A stretch of 64,000 bases of DNA. Source: MWEI01 sp964600235. Lineage in GTDB: Bacteria; Desulfobacterota; Desulfomonilia; UBA1062. Shown one piece after another: positions 8,249 through 17,374 of this stretch. Made by a program: the position numbers and the translations under genes. Within the stretch, counting starts at the first letter, position 1. Each line of letters starts with the position of its first letter. The notes beneath the pieces were generated by a model. That model saw nothing but the letters and a program-made list of their open reading frames with translations. It was not told the DNA's origin and made no database searches. The stretch spans positions 138,760-202,759 of the forward strand of contig CAZRIV010000006.1 in NCBI GenBank assembly GCA_964600235.1, given 5' to 3'.

Positions 8249-8920
8249 ATGGCTATCGGATTGGATAACATCCTGGCTACCCAGTCGGTTGCGGACACTG
8301 CATCGGCGAGCGCGGCCACGGACAAGATCGCCGAGCAGAAGAACATGTTCTTGACCCTGCTCGTCAAGCAGCTCCAGTACCAGGACCCGCTGAACCCCAT
8401 GGAGAATACCGAGTTCACCGCACAGCTCGCCCAGTTCTCTCAGCTTGAGTCACTCGCCGAGATGAACAGCAGCATTCAGACCATGACGCAGTACCAGAAC
8501 TCCATGAACAGCATGGCAGCGGCCTCGTTCATCGGGAAGCAGGTGAACGCCAGCGGCAACATCATCTCCTACTCCGGAGGAGAATCCACCATTGATTTCA
8601 ACGTTCAAGACAAAGCCGCCAGTGCGACGCTGACGATCTATAACGCCGAGGGCACCTCCGTACGCACCATTGATATGAAGAATGTCCAGCAGGGGGATGT
8701 GTCATGTATCTGGGACGGGAAAAACAACAACGGAGAAACCGCCAGTCCCGGCACCTATTATTTCGGTATCAGCGCCACCGGTTACTCCGGGGAGGCTGTG
8801 AGTACCAGTTCATATGCGAACGGAACTGTCACGGGTATCAAGTTCGAGAACGGGACCATTTTCCTTCAGGTCGGCGACAAGGAAGTAACGCTCGCCAATA
8901 TTAAAAAGATAAACAACTAA
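8249..8920 (+). CDS. flgD: Flagellar hook assembly (capping) protein FlgD
   Basis: 223 residues, the normal size. The conserved N-terminal segment (about 30-70) reads FLTLLVKQLQYQDPLNPMEN followed by EFTAQLAQFSQLE. It is followed by the FlgD Ig/Tudor-like region with GENNGETASPG-type turns (here WDGKNNNGETASPGTYYF). FlgD caps the growing hook and guides FlgE polymerisation outside the cell. AAGGAGGAG precedes the ATG. It lies 23 bases after fliK and 26 before flgE. Confidence 0.95.
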   Translation: MAIGLDNILATQSVADTASASAATDKIAEQKNMFLTLLVKQLQYQDPLNPMENTEFTAQLAQFSQLESLAEMNSSIQTMTQYQNSMNSMAAASFIGKQVNASGNIISYSGGESTIDFNVQDKAASATLTIYNAEGTSVRTIDMKNVQQGDVSCIWDGKNNNGETASPGTYYFGISATGYSGEAVSTSSYANGTVTGIKFENGTIFLQVGDKEVTLANIKKINN

Positions 8921-8946
8921 GCGAAGAAGAAGAAAAGGAGGCACAA

Positions 8947-10455
8947 ATGAGTATATCCAGTTCACTGTTTTCAGGCATCAGCGGTCTTTCCACCAACGGC
9001 AACGCCATGAGCGTCATCGGCGACAATATCGCGAACGTGAATACTATAGGCTACAAGTCCAGCAGGACCACGTTCCAGGACGTCCTCGCCCAGTCGGTGG
9101 CCACGGCTTCCGGCACATCCCAGATCGGCCGCGGCGCCGCGCTGAGCACCATCGACACCCTGTTCCAGCAGGGCTCCTTCGAATCCACGTCCAATGCCAC
9201 CGACCTGGCCATCGGCGGCAACGGCTTCTTCATCGTATCGCCCCAGGGCGAAGAGACAAAGTACTACACCAGGGCAGGCCAGTTCCGGTTCGACGCGGAC
9301 GGCTATTTCATCAATCCAGAGGGGTACGTGGGCCAGGGATGGTCGCTGGACGACAGTGGCAATGACGTGGGGACCCTGCAGCCGATCCGCCTCAGCGCCT
9401 TCACCTCGCCCCCGGAGCCCACGAATGCGGTAACCGCCATCACGAACCTCAACAGCCAGGACACCTCGAATGTGGCAAGCCTCTTCAACAGTGCCTGGGA
9501 CGCAAATAATGCCACAGAGCCCATCGGGGACGCGCAATACGGGTATCAGACCTCCATCAGGGTCTACGACTCGCTGGGCCGTTCCCACGACGTCACCGTC
9601 TATTATGACAAGGCACTTGGCAGCGAGTACGACGATGGTGCAAACGCCAATATCGAGAATACCTGGGAGTACCTCATGACCTGCAATCCGGCCGACGACC
9701 TCAGGACAGCCTTTGCCACCGCCGACGCCCGGGGGGTCCTCATGAGAGGGACCTTGTCGTTCAATGCCACAAGCGGCTCCCTGGAGAGCCAGACCTCATT
9801 CGTGTGGGACGGACTCGGGGACCCTGACGTCGATGGCAGCTGGATACCGGCCACCACCTTCTCGGCCGATGGCTACCCCGAGGTCAATGCCGAGTTCGTC
9901 GCCAACGTCCCCCAGACGATCGCCTCAGAGTTCGGTTCACGCAGCACCACCAGCGCGTGGGTGGGAGGTGCGGCCAATGTTGGCGCCATCGCGGCGGACG
10001 GGTTACCGACATCATCCTGGGAGCCCCAGGCACTGACCTCAACCCAGTATGCATCCTCATCCACCACCATCTACCAGACCCAGGACGGGTACGGCACGGG
10101 GTTTTTGGAGAACATCTCCGTGGGTACCGACGGCATCATGGTGGGCCATTACTCCAACGGCCAGATCCTGAACCTCTACCGGGTTGGCATTGCCAAGTTT
10201 AACAACCAGCAGGCACTGTCCAAGGTAGGCGGCAACCTCTGGAGCGCCACCCGTGAATCTGGCGATGCCATAACCGGCCATCCAGGAGAGAACGGGCTAG
10301 GCAGGATATCGTCAAACTCCCTGGAACAGTCCAATGTGGACATCGCCGCCGAGTTCGTGAAGATGATCACCACCGAGCGCGGTTTCCAGGCAAACTCCAG
10401 GATCATCACCACGGTAGACAGCATGCTTCAGGAGCTCATCAACCTGAAGAGATAA
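8947..10455 (+). CDS. flgE: Flagellar hook protein FlgE
   Basis: 502 residues. The N-terminal rod/hook signature MSISSSLFSGISGLSTNG...IGDNIANVNTIGYKSSRT and the C-terminal helix SNVDIAAEFVKMITTERGF...SMLQELINLK are both intact. The DLAIGGNGFFIV motif at about 85 marks the D1 domain. The middle is the variable, surface-exposed D2/D3 portion. Translation is supported by AAAAGGAGG before the ATG. This is the last gene of the fliK operon and is followed by a strong GC hairpin. Confidence 0.95.
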   Translation: MSISSSLFSGISGLSTNGNAMSVIGDNIANVNTIGYKSSRTTFQDVLAQSVATASGTSQIGRGAALSTIDTLFQQGSFESTSNATDLAIGGNGFFIVSPQGEETKYYTRAGQFRFDADGYFINPEGYVGQGWSLDDSGNDVGTLQPIRLSAFTSPPEPTNAVTAITNLNSQDTSNVASLFNSAWDANNATEPIGDAQYGYQTSIRVYDSLGRSHDVTVYYDKALGSEYDDGANANIENTWEYLMTCNPADDLRTAFATADARGVLMRGTLSFNATSGSLESQTSFVWDGLGDPDVDGSWIPATTFSADGYPEVNAEFVANVPQTIASEFGSRSTTSAWVGGAANVGAIAADGLPTSSWEPQALTSTQYASSSTTIYQTQDGYGTGFLENISVGTDGIMVGHYSNGQILNLYRVGIAKFNNQQALSKVGGNLWSATRESGDAITGHPGENGLGRISSNSLEQSNVDIAAEFVKMITTERGFQANSRIITTVDSMLQELINLKR

Positions 10456-10472
10456 GACATGATTGATCTCAT

Positions 10473-10512
10473 CAGCCCGGCAGCAGGTGAAAGCAACCCT
10501 GCTGCCGGGCTG
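10473..10512 (+). terminator. Stem-loop after flgE
   Basis: Arms 10473-10487 and 10498-10512 form a perfect 15-bp GC-rich stem with a 10-base loop, 17 bases after the flgE stop codon. No T-run follows, so it may stabilise mRNA ends or act as a weak terminator. Confidence 0.6.
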
Positions 10513-10572
10513 CGTCAAATTTATGACCTATTCAGCCATGCCCTCCTGTCTTGTCAAAAATCGATAACTTGC

Positions 10573-10581
10573 TGATATAAT
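10573..10581 (+). promoter_or_regulatory. Extended -10 promoter upstream of motA
   Basis: TGATATAAT (TG-N-TATAAT) at 10573-10581 is a consensus extended -10. A TTGTCA box lies upstream with a 19-base spacer. This gives the second flagellar block a possible housekeeping promoter, unlike the sigma-54 promoter of the fliK block. Confidence 0.5.
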
Positions 10582-10666
10582 ATAACAAATTACCATTATC
10601 ATTTGGTGGCACATCCCTTGCTTTCCTCGAGGCAGTAATCCAGATTGCACGAGGTAAGGGGTCTGT

Positions 10667-11443
10667 ATGGATTTTGCAACCATTATTGGAGTGTTGGTGG
10701 CCTTCGGGATGGTCTTCATGGGGATCGTCTCCGGGAGTCCTTTGACCCTGTTCGTCGATATCCCGAGCGTAATGATCACCATCGGAGGCACCTTCGGGAT
10801 CATCTTCATCAACTACCCGTTGAAGGATGTGGTGGGGGTAATAGGCGTTATCCGGAATGTATTTTTCACCCAGCATCGGGAGATTCACGTGCTGATCCCC
10901 ATGTTCGTGGACTTCGCCACACAGGCACGTCGCGAAGGGATCCTGACCCTGGAGAGCGCGGCTGAGGAGCTCAAGGACCCGTTCTTCAAGCAGGGTCTGG
11001 AACTCGTTATCGACGGCCTTGAACCCCAGGCCATCCGCGATATCCTGGAGACCGAGATCGAACACATCGAGCAGCGGCACATCAAAGGCGCGGACATCCT
11101 CAACTCAATCGGCATGTATGCCCCTGCCATGGGGATGGTCGGAACGCTCATCGGGCTTGTTCAGATGCTCCAGTCCATGTCCGATCCATCGTCAATAGGA
11201 CCGGCCATGGCCGTTGCCATCATCACCACCTTCTACGGCGCCATCATGGCGAACCTGATAGCTCTGCCCATGGCGGGAAAGCTCACCATGCGCTCCAGGG
11301 AAGAGGTCGTGGAGAAGGGCATGATCATCGAGGGTATCATGTCCATCTCCGCCGGCGACAATCCCAGAATCGTGGAGCGCAAGCTTCATTCATTCCTGGC
11401 CCCGACGCTGAGAGAGTCGGCCATGAACCATATGCGGGGGTAG
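10667..11443 (+). CDS. motA: Flagellar motor stator protein MotA
   Basis: 258 residues with four membrane segments: the first at 4-24, the second at about 33-50 after SVMITIGGTFG, and the last two at about 150-205. The conserved proline region before TM3 reads GMYAPAMGMVGTLIGL. The cytoplasmic loop carries the charged residues that contact FliG. MotA forms the ion channel with MotB in the inner membrane. The stop codon is immediately followed by the ATG of a motB-like gene, so the pair is translationally coupled. Confidence 0.93.
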   Translation: MDFATIIGVLVAFGMVFMGIVSGSPLTLFVDIPSVMITIGGTFGIIFINYPLKDVVGVIGVIRNVFFTQHREIHVLIPMFVDFATQARREGILTLESAAEELKDPFFKQGLELVIDGLEPQAIRDILETEIEHIEQRHIKGADILNSIGMYAPAMGMVGTLIGLVQMLQSMSDPSSIGPAMAVAIITTFYGAIMANLIALPMAGKLTMRSREEVVEKGMIIEGIMSISAGDNPRIVERKLHSFLAPTLRESAMNHMRG

Positions 11444-12235
11444 ATGGAAATGGCGAGGAAGAAAGTCATCTATGTAGAGCCTCCCAGGAGAAATACGATC
11501 ATTCTGTATGGCTCGCTCTTCCTTATCATACTGACCTTCTTTGTCTGTCTGAGTGCCATCAGTATCCTGGACAATAAACGGATGAAGATGGCCATGGGTT
11601 CAATCTCGGGCAGCTTCGGCGTACTGGAAGGGGGGAGAAGCCCCTTTTCCGACGGCTCCAGGAACACCATGCCTCCCAGGCCGCCCATTGAGAGCGGCAG
11701 GATGAACCTGAGGAGCATCCAGAACACACTTGCCGATACGGGGATTGTCAGCGGCATCAGTGTGACCGGCGGCAAGCTCGGGGCGACCATAACCATCAAG
11801 TCACCCATCCTTTTCGAAGGGCAGACCGATGTGTTCAGCAAGGGCAGCGGCACTGTACTGGCAGCCATAGCCAGGGTCATCTCCCAGGGGGAAAACAGGG
11901 TCATCATAACAGGGCATACGGATTCGGTGCCCATGGAGAAAGAGCCCTATTATTCAAACTGGGGCCTTTCCGCTGCCAGGGCCCTGGCAGTGCTTAAGTA
12001 TTTCGAGAGCAGGGGCATAAAGGGCAACCGCCTTTCGGTCTATGGGATGGGCTCCAACAGGCCCATTGCATCCAACAGTACCGAGGAAGGCAGGAGCATC
12101 AACTCTCGCGTGGAGGTCACCATCGTGGGTGAGATCCCCGAGGACGTCGATCTCAAGGGGCTCAGGGAAGCCAGGGGCGAATGGCTGCGTTCGGTATTCT
12201 ACAAAGGTTTCAATTTCGAACTGGAAGAGAAGTGA
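11444..12235 (+). CDS. MotB-like OmpA-family protein lacking the ion-binding Asp
   Basis: 263 residues. It has a single membrane segment (about 18-40) and a C-terminal OmpA/MotB peptidoglycan-binding domain (about 140-235) with ITGHTDSVPM and SAARALAVLKYF. The MotB membrane motif normally reads F-S-D-L with an essential Asp. Here the aligned residues are Y-G-S-L, so Ser24 replaces the proton-carrying Asp, while the following LTFFV is retained. It therefore cannot form an ordinary ion-conducting stator alone; a structural or modulating role beside the true MotB is plausible. It starts directly after the motA stop and overlaps the next gene by one base. Confidence 0.85.
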   Translation: MEMARKKVIYVEPPRRNTIILYGSLFLIILTFFVCLSAISILDNKRMKMAMGSISGSFGVLEGGRSPFSDGSRNTMPPRPPIESGRMNLRSIQNTLADTGIVSGISVTGGKLGATITIKSPILFEGQTDVFSKGSGTVLAAIARVISQGENRVIITGHTDSVPMEKEPYYSNWGLSAARALAVLKYFESRGIKGNRLSVYGMGSNRPIASNSTEEGRSINSRVEVTIVGEIPEDVDLKGLREARGEWLRSVFYKGFNFELEEK

Positions 12236-12954
12236 TGGCAAGAAAAGACAGGAATGTAACCTATGTCAGGCTGCCCAACCGTCTCGGCTGGATGATCACC
12301 TTTTCAGATCTGGTGACGCTGCTCCTGACGTTTTTTGTCATGATCATCGCCATGAGCTCCATGGACAGCAAGCTCTTGAAGGAATCCTTCGGGTTTTTCA
12401 GCGCAGTGAGCGGCCCACTGGAATTTCCCCGTGAGCACGAGGTGAATGTGGCCAAACAGATCGTGAAGACCACGCCCAGCGTCATGGATCTCAATGTCGA
12501 GAGCCTGAAGAGAAACCTCATGATCTCGCTGAAGAAGCAGAATGTGCTGAACATACCGGGAGAAGGCCTGGATACGGGTGAGGTGAAGGAAACCAGCAGG
12601 GGATTCGCCATCCAGGTTTCTGACGGCGCCCTGTTCGAGGCGGGGTCCAAAGAGGTGAAGAAGGATGCCGAGCCGGTGCTCAAGGGGATCGCACAGGCCA
12701 TCAAGGGTATCGATGTCATGGTGGCCATTGAGGGGCATACGGACAGTATAGGCGCTGAGCAGTCGAACTGGAGGCTCTCTCTGCAGAGGGCCATAAGCAT
12801 AGCCGACTTCTTCGTATATAACCAGCAGATGAGCCCTGAGAAGCTTTGCGTCGCAGGGTACGGCTCCATGAGGCCTGTAGCCACCAATGACACCGAGGGG
12901 GGAAGGGCCAGAAACAGGCGGGTGGAGATCATTCTTTTGAAAGACCGCTTATAG
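12235..12954 (+). CDS. motB: Flagellar motor stator protein MotB
   Basis: 239 residues from the ATG at 12235, inside the TGATG overlap with the previous stop; a longer frame from 12181 would overlap more. The stator helix MITFSDLVTLLLTFFVMIIA contains the essential Asp25. The peptidoglycan-binding OmpA domain (about 125-235) has IEGHTDSIG and a GYGSMRPVATN segment. It anchors the stator to the cell wall and carries the ion path with MotA. It follows a paralogue that lacks the Asp. Confidence 0.93.
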   Translation: MARKDRNVTYVRLPNRLGWMITFSDLVTLLLTFFVMIIAMSSMDSKLLKESFGFFSAVSGPLEFPREHEVNVAKQIVKTTPSVMDLNVESLKRNLMISLKKQNVLNIPGEGLDTGEVKETSRGFAIQVSDGALFEAGSKEVKKDAEPVLKGIAQAIKGIDVMVAIEGHTDSIGAEQSNWRLSLQRAISIADFFVYNQQMSPEKLCVAGYGSMRPVATNDTEGGRARNRRVEIILLKDRL

Positions 12955-12964
12955 GAGGACTTAC

Positions 12965-13501
12965 ATGGCTGAAGTGGAAAAGGAAGAGAAAAAAGAGCAG
13001 GCACCGGCTGAGAAAAAGAAACCGCCCATGATGCTCATCATAATCGTGGTGGCCGTGGTGCTTGTCCTCGGCAGCGCCGCAGCCGGATATTTCCTGTTTG
13101 TCGGGCCGAAGACAAAGGCATCGGTCAAGGAAGATCACGGCAGTGAAGTCAAAAAGGAGCAGGTCAGGGAAAAAGGATCCAGCCAAGGGGAACACTCATC
13201 GGGAAATCTGAAGCTGCTTGACCCCTTTATCGTCAATCTTGCCGACGCCGAGGGCCAGAGATACCTCAAGGCCGTCATACAGCTGGAGGTGGACAGACCG
13301 GAAGGCGAAGGCGAGATCCAGGGAAAGCTTCCCCAGATCAGGGATGAGATCCTCATGATCCTGTCCAACAAGACCTTTGAAGATGTATCCACGACGGCAG
13401 GAAAGAAGATGGTCAAGCGGGAGATTGCCTCTGCAGTGAACAGGTATATCACCTCGGGCCAGGTTACGCAGGTATATTTCACCGAATTCGTAGTCCAGTG
13501 A
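12965..13501 (+). CDS. fliL: Flagellar basal body-associated protein FliL
   Basis: 178 residues: a Lys/Glu-rich cytoplasmic tail (1-20), one membrane segment (about 21-44), a charged linker, and the periplasmic FliL domain (about 80-178) with LDPFIVNLAD...RYLKAVIQLEV and a C-terminal TSGQVTQVYFTEFVVQ. FliL surrounds the stators at the basal body. GGAGG precedes the ATG, 10 bases after motB and 9 before fliM. Confidence 0.93.
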   Translation: MAEVEKEEKKEQAPAEKKKPPMMLIIIVVAVVLVLGSAAAGYFLFVGPKTKASVKEDHGSEVKKEQVREKGSSQGEHSSGNLKLLDPFIVNLADAEGQRYLKAVIQLEVDRPEGEGEIQGKLPQIRDEILMILSNKTFEDVSTTAGKKMVKREIASAVNRYITSGQVTQVYFTEFVVQ

Positions 13502-13510
13502 GGGAGCACC

Positions 13511-14500
13511 ATGGGACAGATCCTGAGCCAGGAAGAGGTTGATGCCCTATTAAAAGGGGTCGTTGGCGGAGATATCGCCACGGAGACGGATATTCCCTCC
13601 GTGGAGACCGGCCAGTTCGAGCGCTTTGACTTTGCAGCGCAGGATAAGGTCGTCAGAGGTCGGATGCCTTCGCTGGATGCGATCCACGACCGGTTTGCCC
13701 GTTTCTTCCGGAACACGCTTTCGAGCATGCTCAGGAAGATGGTGGACATCACGCCCGTTTCGCTCGACACCATCAAGTTCGGCAACTTCATGCGGTCGCT
13801 GCCCGTGCCGTCGAGCATCCATATCATCCGGGTGGAGCCGCTCAGGGGCAATGCCCTGGTGATCGTAGAGGCAAAGCTGGTCTTCGGCCTGATCGACAGC
13901 TTCTTCGGCGGCAGGGGAGCAGGGACCATGAAGGTGGAGGGACGCGAGTTTACCGCCATCGAGCAGCGCATGCTCATCAAGGTGGTGCACTCGGCCATCA
14001 AGGAACTGGCGAGCTCATGGCAGCCGGTCTACGAGCTCGAAATGAACTATGTCCGTTCCGAGATGAACCCCCAGTTCGCAGGGATCATCCCCAACGATGA
14101 CGTCATCGTGGTCGCCCAGTTCGAGGTGGAAATGGACGAGATGACGGGCAATGTCATGGTCTGCCTGCCCTACATGCTCATCGAGCCCATACGTGACAGG
14201 CTCTATGCCACGTTCCATTCCGAAGAGAAGATGAGCGTGGACAGGGCATGGGTGAGCAGGCTCAAGGTGGAACTCCTGGGGGTATATGTGGATGTGGATG
14301 TCGAGCTGGGCAGGGCGCAGATCTCGCCGAGGGATCTCGCATCGCTGAAGCCGGGCAATGTCGTTGTGCTGGACAAGGATATAAACGAACCGCTGATGGT
14401 GAAGGTGCAGAACCTGCCGAAGTTCTATGCCAAGCCCGGCAGGATAAAGGACAATCTCGCAATAGATGTCGTGAGTTCGATCGACAGGAAGCTCTTCTAA
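13511..14500 (+). CDS. fliM: Flagellar motor switch protein FliM
   Basis: 329 residues. The N-terminus ILSQEEVDALL is the conserved CheY-P-binding peptide region. The central domain includes the GGxG-type motif FFGGRGAG, and the C-terminus is a SpoA/FliN-like domain. FliM forms the C-ring and sets rotation direction. It follows fliL by 9 bases and precedes fliN by 10. Confidence 0.95.
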   Translation: MGQILSQEEVDALLKGVVGGDIATETDIPSVETGQFERFDFAAQDKVVRGRMPSLDAIHDRFARFFRNTLSSMLRKMVDITPVSLDTIKFGNFMRSLPVPSSIHIIRVEPLRGNALVIVEAKLVFGLIDSFFGGRGAGTMKVEGREFTAIEQRMLIKVVHSAIKELASSWQPVYELEMNYVRSEMNPQFAGIIPNDDVIVVAQFEVEMDEMTGNVMVCLPYMLIEPIRDRLYATFHSEEKMSVDRAWVSRLKVELLGVYVDVDVELGRAQISPRDLASLKPGNVVVLDKDINEPLMVKVQNLPKFYAKPGRIKDNLAIDVVSSIDRKLF

Positions 14501-14510
14501 GGAGGGGGCG

Positions 14511-15002
14511 ATGGCCGCAGATGAAAAAGATGGTGGAGTTCTCAACCAAGACGATATCGATAAGCTCATGGGTGGGGGCACGGAGGAGAAGAAGGACAAG
14601 GACCTCGATCAGGACAAGCTCGCCGAGGACTGGGCTGCTGCCCTTGAATCGGGCGACGAGATCGAGGAAGGCAAGCCCTTTGACAAGGGTGCCAAGAAGG
14701 TGAATTTCACCGAACTCGAAGAAGGAAGGCCTGCCGGACCGGCAAAGGAGTTCGACTTCATCCTCGATATACCCCTGGAGGTCACCGTGGAGATGGGCAG
14801 GACGAGGATGCTCATCAACGACCTCCTGCAGATCGGCCAGGGATCAGTCATCGAGTTAAACAGGATGGCGGGCGAACCCCTGGACATCCTGATAAACAAC
14901 AAGCTCATCGCAAGAGGCGAGGTGGTGGTGGTGAGCGAGAAGTTCGGCATCAGGATAACGGATATCGTGAGCCCCCTCGAGCGGGTCAAGAGGCTGGCAT
15001 GA
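14511..15002 (+). CDS. fliN: Flagellar motor switch protein FliN
   Basis: 163 residues. The C-terminal SpoA domain (about 85-160) reads LDIPLEVTVEMGRTRM, followed by LLQIGQGSVIELNRMAGEPLDI and VSEKFGIRITDIV. The acidic N-terminal extension starts with a VLNQDDIDKLMGGG stretch that resembles the FliM CheY-binding peptide, as in FliY/FliN proteins. GGAGG precedes the ATG. The stop overlaps the fliO start in an ATGA junction. Confidence 0.95.
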   Translation: MAADEKDGGVLNQDDIDKLMGGGTEEKKDKDLDQDKLAEDWAAALESGDEIEEGKPFDKGAKKVNFTELEEGRPAGPAKEFDFILDIPLEVTVEMGRTRMLINDLLQIGQGSVIELNRMAGEPLDILINNKLIARGEVVVVSEKFGIRITDIVSPLERVKRLA

Positions 15003-15376
15003 AATCATTGACGGCGGCGTTCACGGTACTGCTTGTCCTTGTTTCGCTGACGCTCCATGCGGCGGAAACCGGCATGGCCTCCACGGGTTTGAGGACAGTG
15101 TCGTCGCTCGTGCTCATCATTGCCCTGATGTTCGTGCTCGCATGGGCCTTGAAACGCTACGGGCCCATGGCGAAGGCGAAAAAATCCTTCGGGCTGGACA
15201 TACTCGGACAGGTGAGCCTTGGGGCACGCGTGAACCTGGCTCTCATCCGGGTGGGCAGGTCGGTCCTGCTCGTCGGGGTCACGGCAAATCAGGTGAGCCT
15301 GCTCAAGGACATGGAGGAAGGTGCCTTCGAGAAGTCTCTTTCCCAGGCCCAACAGGAAACGGGAGCGCCCCAATGA
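14999..15376 (+). CDS. fliO: Flagellar biosynthesis protein FliO
   Basis: 125 residues: a signal-like N-terminus, a membrane segment at about 32-50 (SLVLIIALMFVLAWALKRY), then the small cytoplasmic FliO/MopB domain with LGQVSLGARVNLALIRVG. FliO aids assembly of the FliP pore. It is weakly conserved, and its identity is reinforced by the position between fliN and fliP, with ATGA overlaps at both ends. Confidence 0.88.
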   Translation: MKSLTAAFTVLLVLVSLTLHAAETGMASTGLRTVSSLVLIIALMFVLAWALKRYGPMAKAKKSFGLDILGQVSLGARVNLALIRVGRSVLLVGVTANQVSLLKDMEEGAFEKSLSQAQQETGAPQ

Positions 15377-16131
15377 AACCTGCACGAATCGCCCTGGTTG
15401 CCCTAATAGCTGTTTTGACCATACCTGTAATCCTGTCTGCAGCCGACGGTGTAACCATTCCGAGCCTGAATCTCGGGGTCAAGCAGACATCCAACCCCGA
15501 AGAGGTGGTCGGCGCCATACAGATCCTGTTCATCCTCACGATCCTTGCCTTGGCCCCTTCGATCATGATCATGGTGACGGCATTCACCCGTATCGTCGTG
15601 GTTCTCGGGTTTCTCAGACAGGCACTGGGAACCCAGCAGATGCCTCCCATGCAGGTTCTGACCGCCCTAGCCATTTTTTTGACGTTCTTTATCATGTCCC
15701 CGACCCTTGATAAGGTGAACGAGCTTGCTCTCGGGCCATACAAGAACGGGAACATTACCTTTGCCCAGGCCATAAAAAATGCAGAAGGGCCGTTTCGTGA
15801 ATTCATGTTCAAGCAGACCAGGCAGGACGATCTGGCGCTCTTCGTGAGCCTCATCACCAAAGACAAACCGAAAAACAGGGAAGACGTGCCTACCAGGGCG
15901 CTCATCCCCGCATTCATGATCTCCGAGCTCAAGACCTCCTTCCAGATAGGGTTCATCCTCTTCATACCGTTTCTCATCATCGATATGGTGGTCTCATCCA
16001 TACTGCTGTCCATGGGCATGATGATGCTGCCGCCGGTCATGATCTCCCTGCCGTTCAAGATCATGCTGTTCGTGCTCGTGGACGGGTGGAACCTGCTTGT
16101 GGGATCGCTCATCAGGGGGTTTGCAGGATGA
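15373..16131 (+). CDS. fliP: Flagellar export gate protein FliP
   Basis: 252 residues from the ATG at 15373, which overlaps the fliO stop; longer upstream frames are antisense artefacts. A signal peptide (about 1-22) is followed by membrane segments with FliP signatures: SIMIMVTAFTRIVVVLGFLR, QMPPMQVLTALAIFLTFFIM, and later LIPAFMISELKTSFQIGF and the MGMMMLPPVMISLPFKIMLF helix. FliP is the core of the type III export gate. It overlaps fliQ by four bases. Confidence 0.95.
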   Translation: MKPARIALVALIAVLTIPVILSAADGVTIPSLNLGVKQTSNPEEVVGAIQILFILTILALAPSIMIMVTAFTRIVVVLGFLRQALGTQQMPPMQVLTALAIFLTFFIMSPTLDKVNELALGPYKNGNITFAQAIKNAEGPFREFMFKQTRQDDLALFVSLITKDKPKNREDVPTRALIPAFMISELKTSFQIGFILFIPFLIIDMVVSSILLSMGMMMLPPVMISLPFKIMLFVLVDGWNLLVGSLIRGFAG

Positions 16132-16397
16132 CGCCCGAAACCGTCACAACCATCATGGCAGAGGCCGTGAAGATAACGCTGCTGGTTTCCGCGCCCATGC
16201 TGATGATAGGACTGCTGGTGGGACTTGCCATAAGCGTGTTTTCGGCGGTCACCCAGATCCAGGAGATGACGCTCACCTTCGTGCCCAAGATCGTGGCCGT
16301 GTTCATCTCTCTGCTCGTGGCGCTCCCCTGGATCATCGAAAAGCTGACGACGTACACCGTCAACCTCTTCAACTCCATCCCTACGCTCATACGATGA
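16128..16397 (+). CDS. fliQ: Flagellar export gate protein FliQ
   Basis: 89 residues, exactly the family size, with two membrane helices separated by the conserved TQIQEMTLTFVPKI segment. The start at 16128 overlaps the fliP stop; the frame from 16086 merely extends into fliP. FliQ wraps the FliP/FliR pore. Confidence 0.95.
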   Translation: MTPETVTTIMAEAVKITLLVSAPMLMIGLLVGLAISVFSAVTQIQEMTLTFVPKIVAVFISLLVALPWIIEKLTTYTVNLFNSIPTLIR

Positions 16398-17176
16398 ACG
16401 AGCTTTTCAAACTCGCCTGGAGCGACTTTCTCTCCCTGTTCTTCATCTTCATCCGCATCGGCACCATCTTCGCCATCGTGCCTTTTTTCAGCGCAGAGAT
16501 CATCCCCAGAAGGGTCACCACGACCATTGCATTCTTCCTGAGCCTGGTGCTCATGCCGATTGTGCCGCCGGTGCAGATCAGGCCGGAGCAGTTGAACATA
16601 GTGGTGTTCATGGGCATCGTACTGCAGCAGGTGCTCATCGGTGTCGCACTCGGCCTTGCGGTTGACGTCATCTATTCGGGCATCCAGATAGCGGGCGAGC
16701 TCATCGGGTTCCAGATGGGGTTTGCCATTGCCAATGTGGTGGACCCCATGAGCGGCATCTCGGCCCCCATCATATCGAATGTCCTCTACATAACCGCGTT
16801 CCTGCTGTTTTTCACCATGGGAGGCCACCACATGCTCATCAAGGGCCTGGTGGACAGTTTCGCCATCATCCCCCTGGGCGAGGCCGGGGTTCATCGTGAA
16901 TTCATGATGTCCGTAGTCACCTATGCATCCCAGATGTTCGTCATCGGGGTCAAGGTGGCCGCACCGGTAGTGGGCGTCCTCCTGCTCATCAACATCGCCT
17001 TTGCCGTCATTGCACGGGCACTGCCCCAGATGAACGTATTCATCATGGCATTCCCGGTCACCATCGCTGTGGGTCTCATCTTCACCGCTCTGGTCATCAA
17101 GATGATGCCCATGTTCATGGAAGGCTCAATGCAGAGGGCCTGGACGTTTTTCAAGGGTGTCATGGCGCTGTATTAG
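16394..17176 (+). CDS. fliR: Flagellar export gate protein FliR
   Basis: 260 residues from the ATG at 16394, overlapping the fliQ stop. There are six hydrophobic segments. Family motifs include RIGTIFAIVPFF, LGLAVDVIYSGIQIAGELIGF and the FAIANVVDP segment. FliR is one copy per export gate. In many genomes flhB and flhA follow; here the run ends with fliR and an unrelated minus-strand gene begins 200 bases later, so flhA/flhB must be elsewhere. Confidence 0.94.
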   Translation: MNELFKLAWSDFLSLFFIFIRIGTIFAIVPFFSAEIIPRRVTTTIAFFLSLVLMPIVPPVQIRPEQLNIVVFMGIVLQQVLIGVALGLAVDVIYSGIQIAGELIGFQMGFAIANVVDPMSGISAPIISNVLYITAFLLFFTMGGHHMLIKGLVDSFAIIPLGEAGVHREFMMSVVTYASQMFVIGVKVAAPVVGVLLLINIAFAVIARALPQMNVFIMAFPVTIAVGLIFTALVIKMMPMFMEGSMQRAWTFFKGVMALY

Positions 17177-17374
17177 CAAAGCCCCCTGCACAACTCCATC
17201 CCCATCGTTTGTTCGGGTTAGGCTTTTTGATCCGGCTAAATCGCTCTTTAAGAAGTCATGCAAGGGTCTTTTGGAAGGATTACAACTCCCTACCATGCGT
17301 GTCCTGAAGCCAACACCTCAGGTGGGGGTAGGCAAGATGTCAGGCATGCATTCAAGTGGTGAGCCAAAATGTCC

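Noticed and set aside
8971..9588. 205-residue minus-strand frame inside flgE
   Set aside because: FlgE is certain on the other strand; the antisense frame has no signal or family.
16097..16393. Long upstream extension of fliR
   Set aside because: It overlaps fliQ in another frame; the ATG at 16394 overlaps the fliQ stop as usual for this operon.
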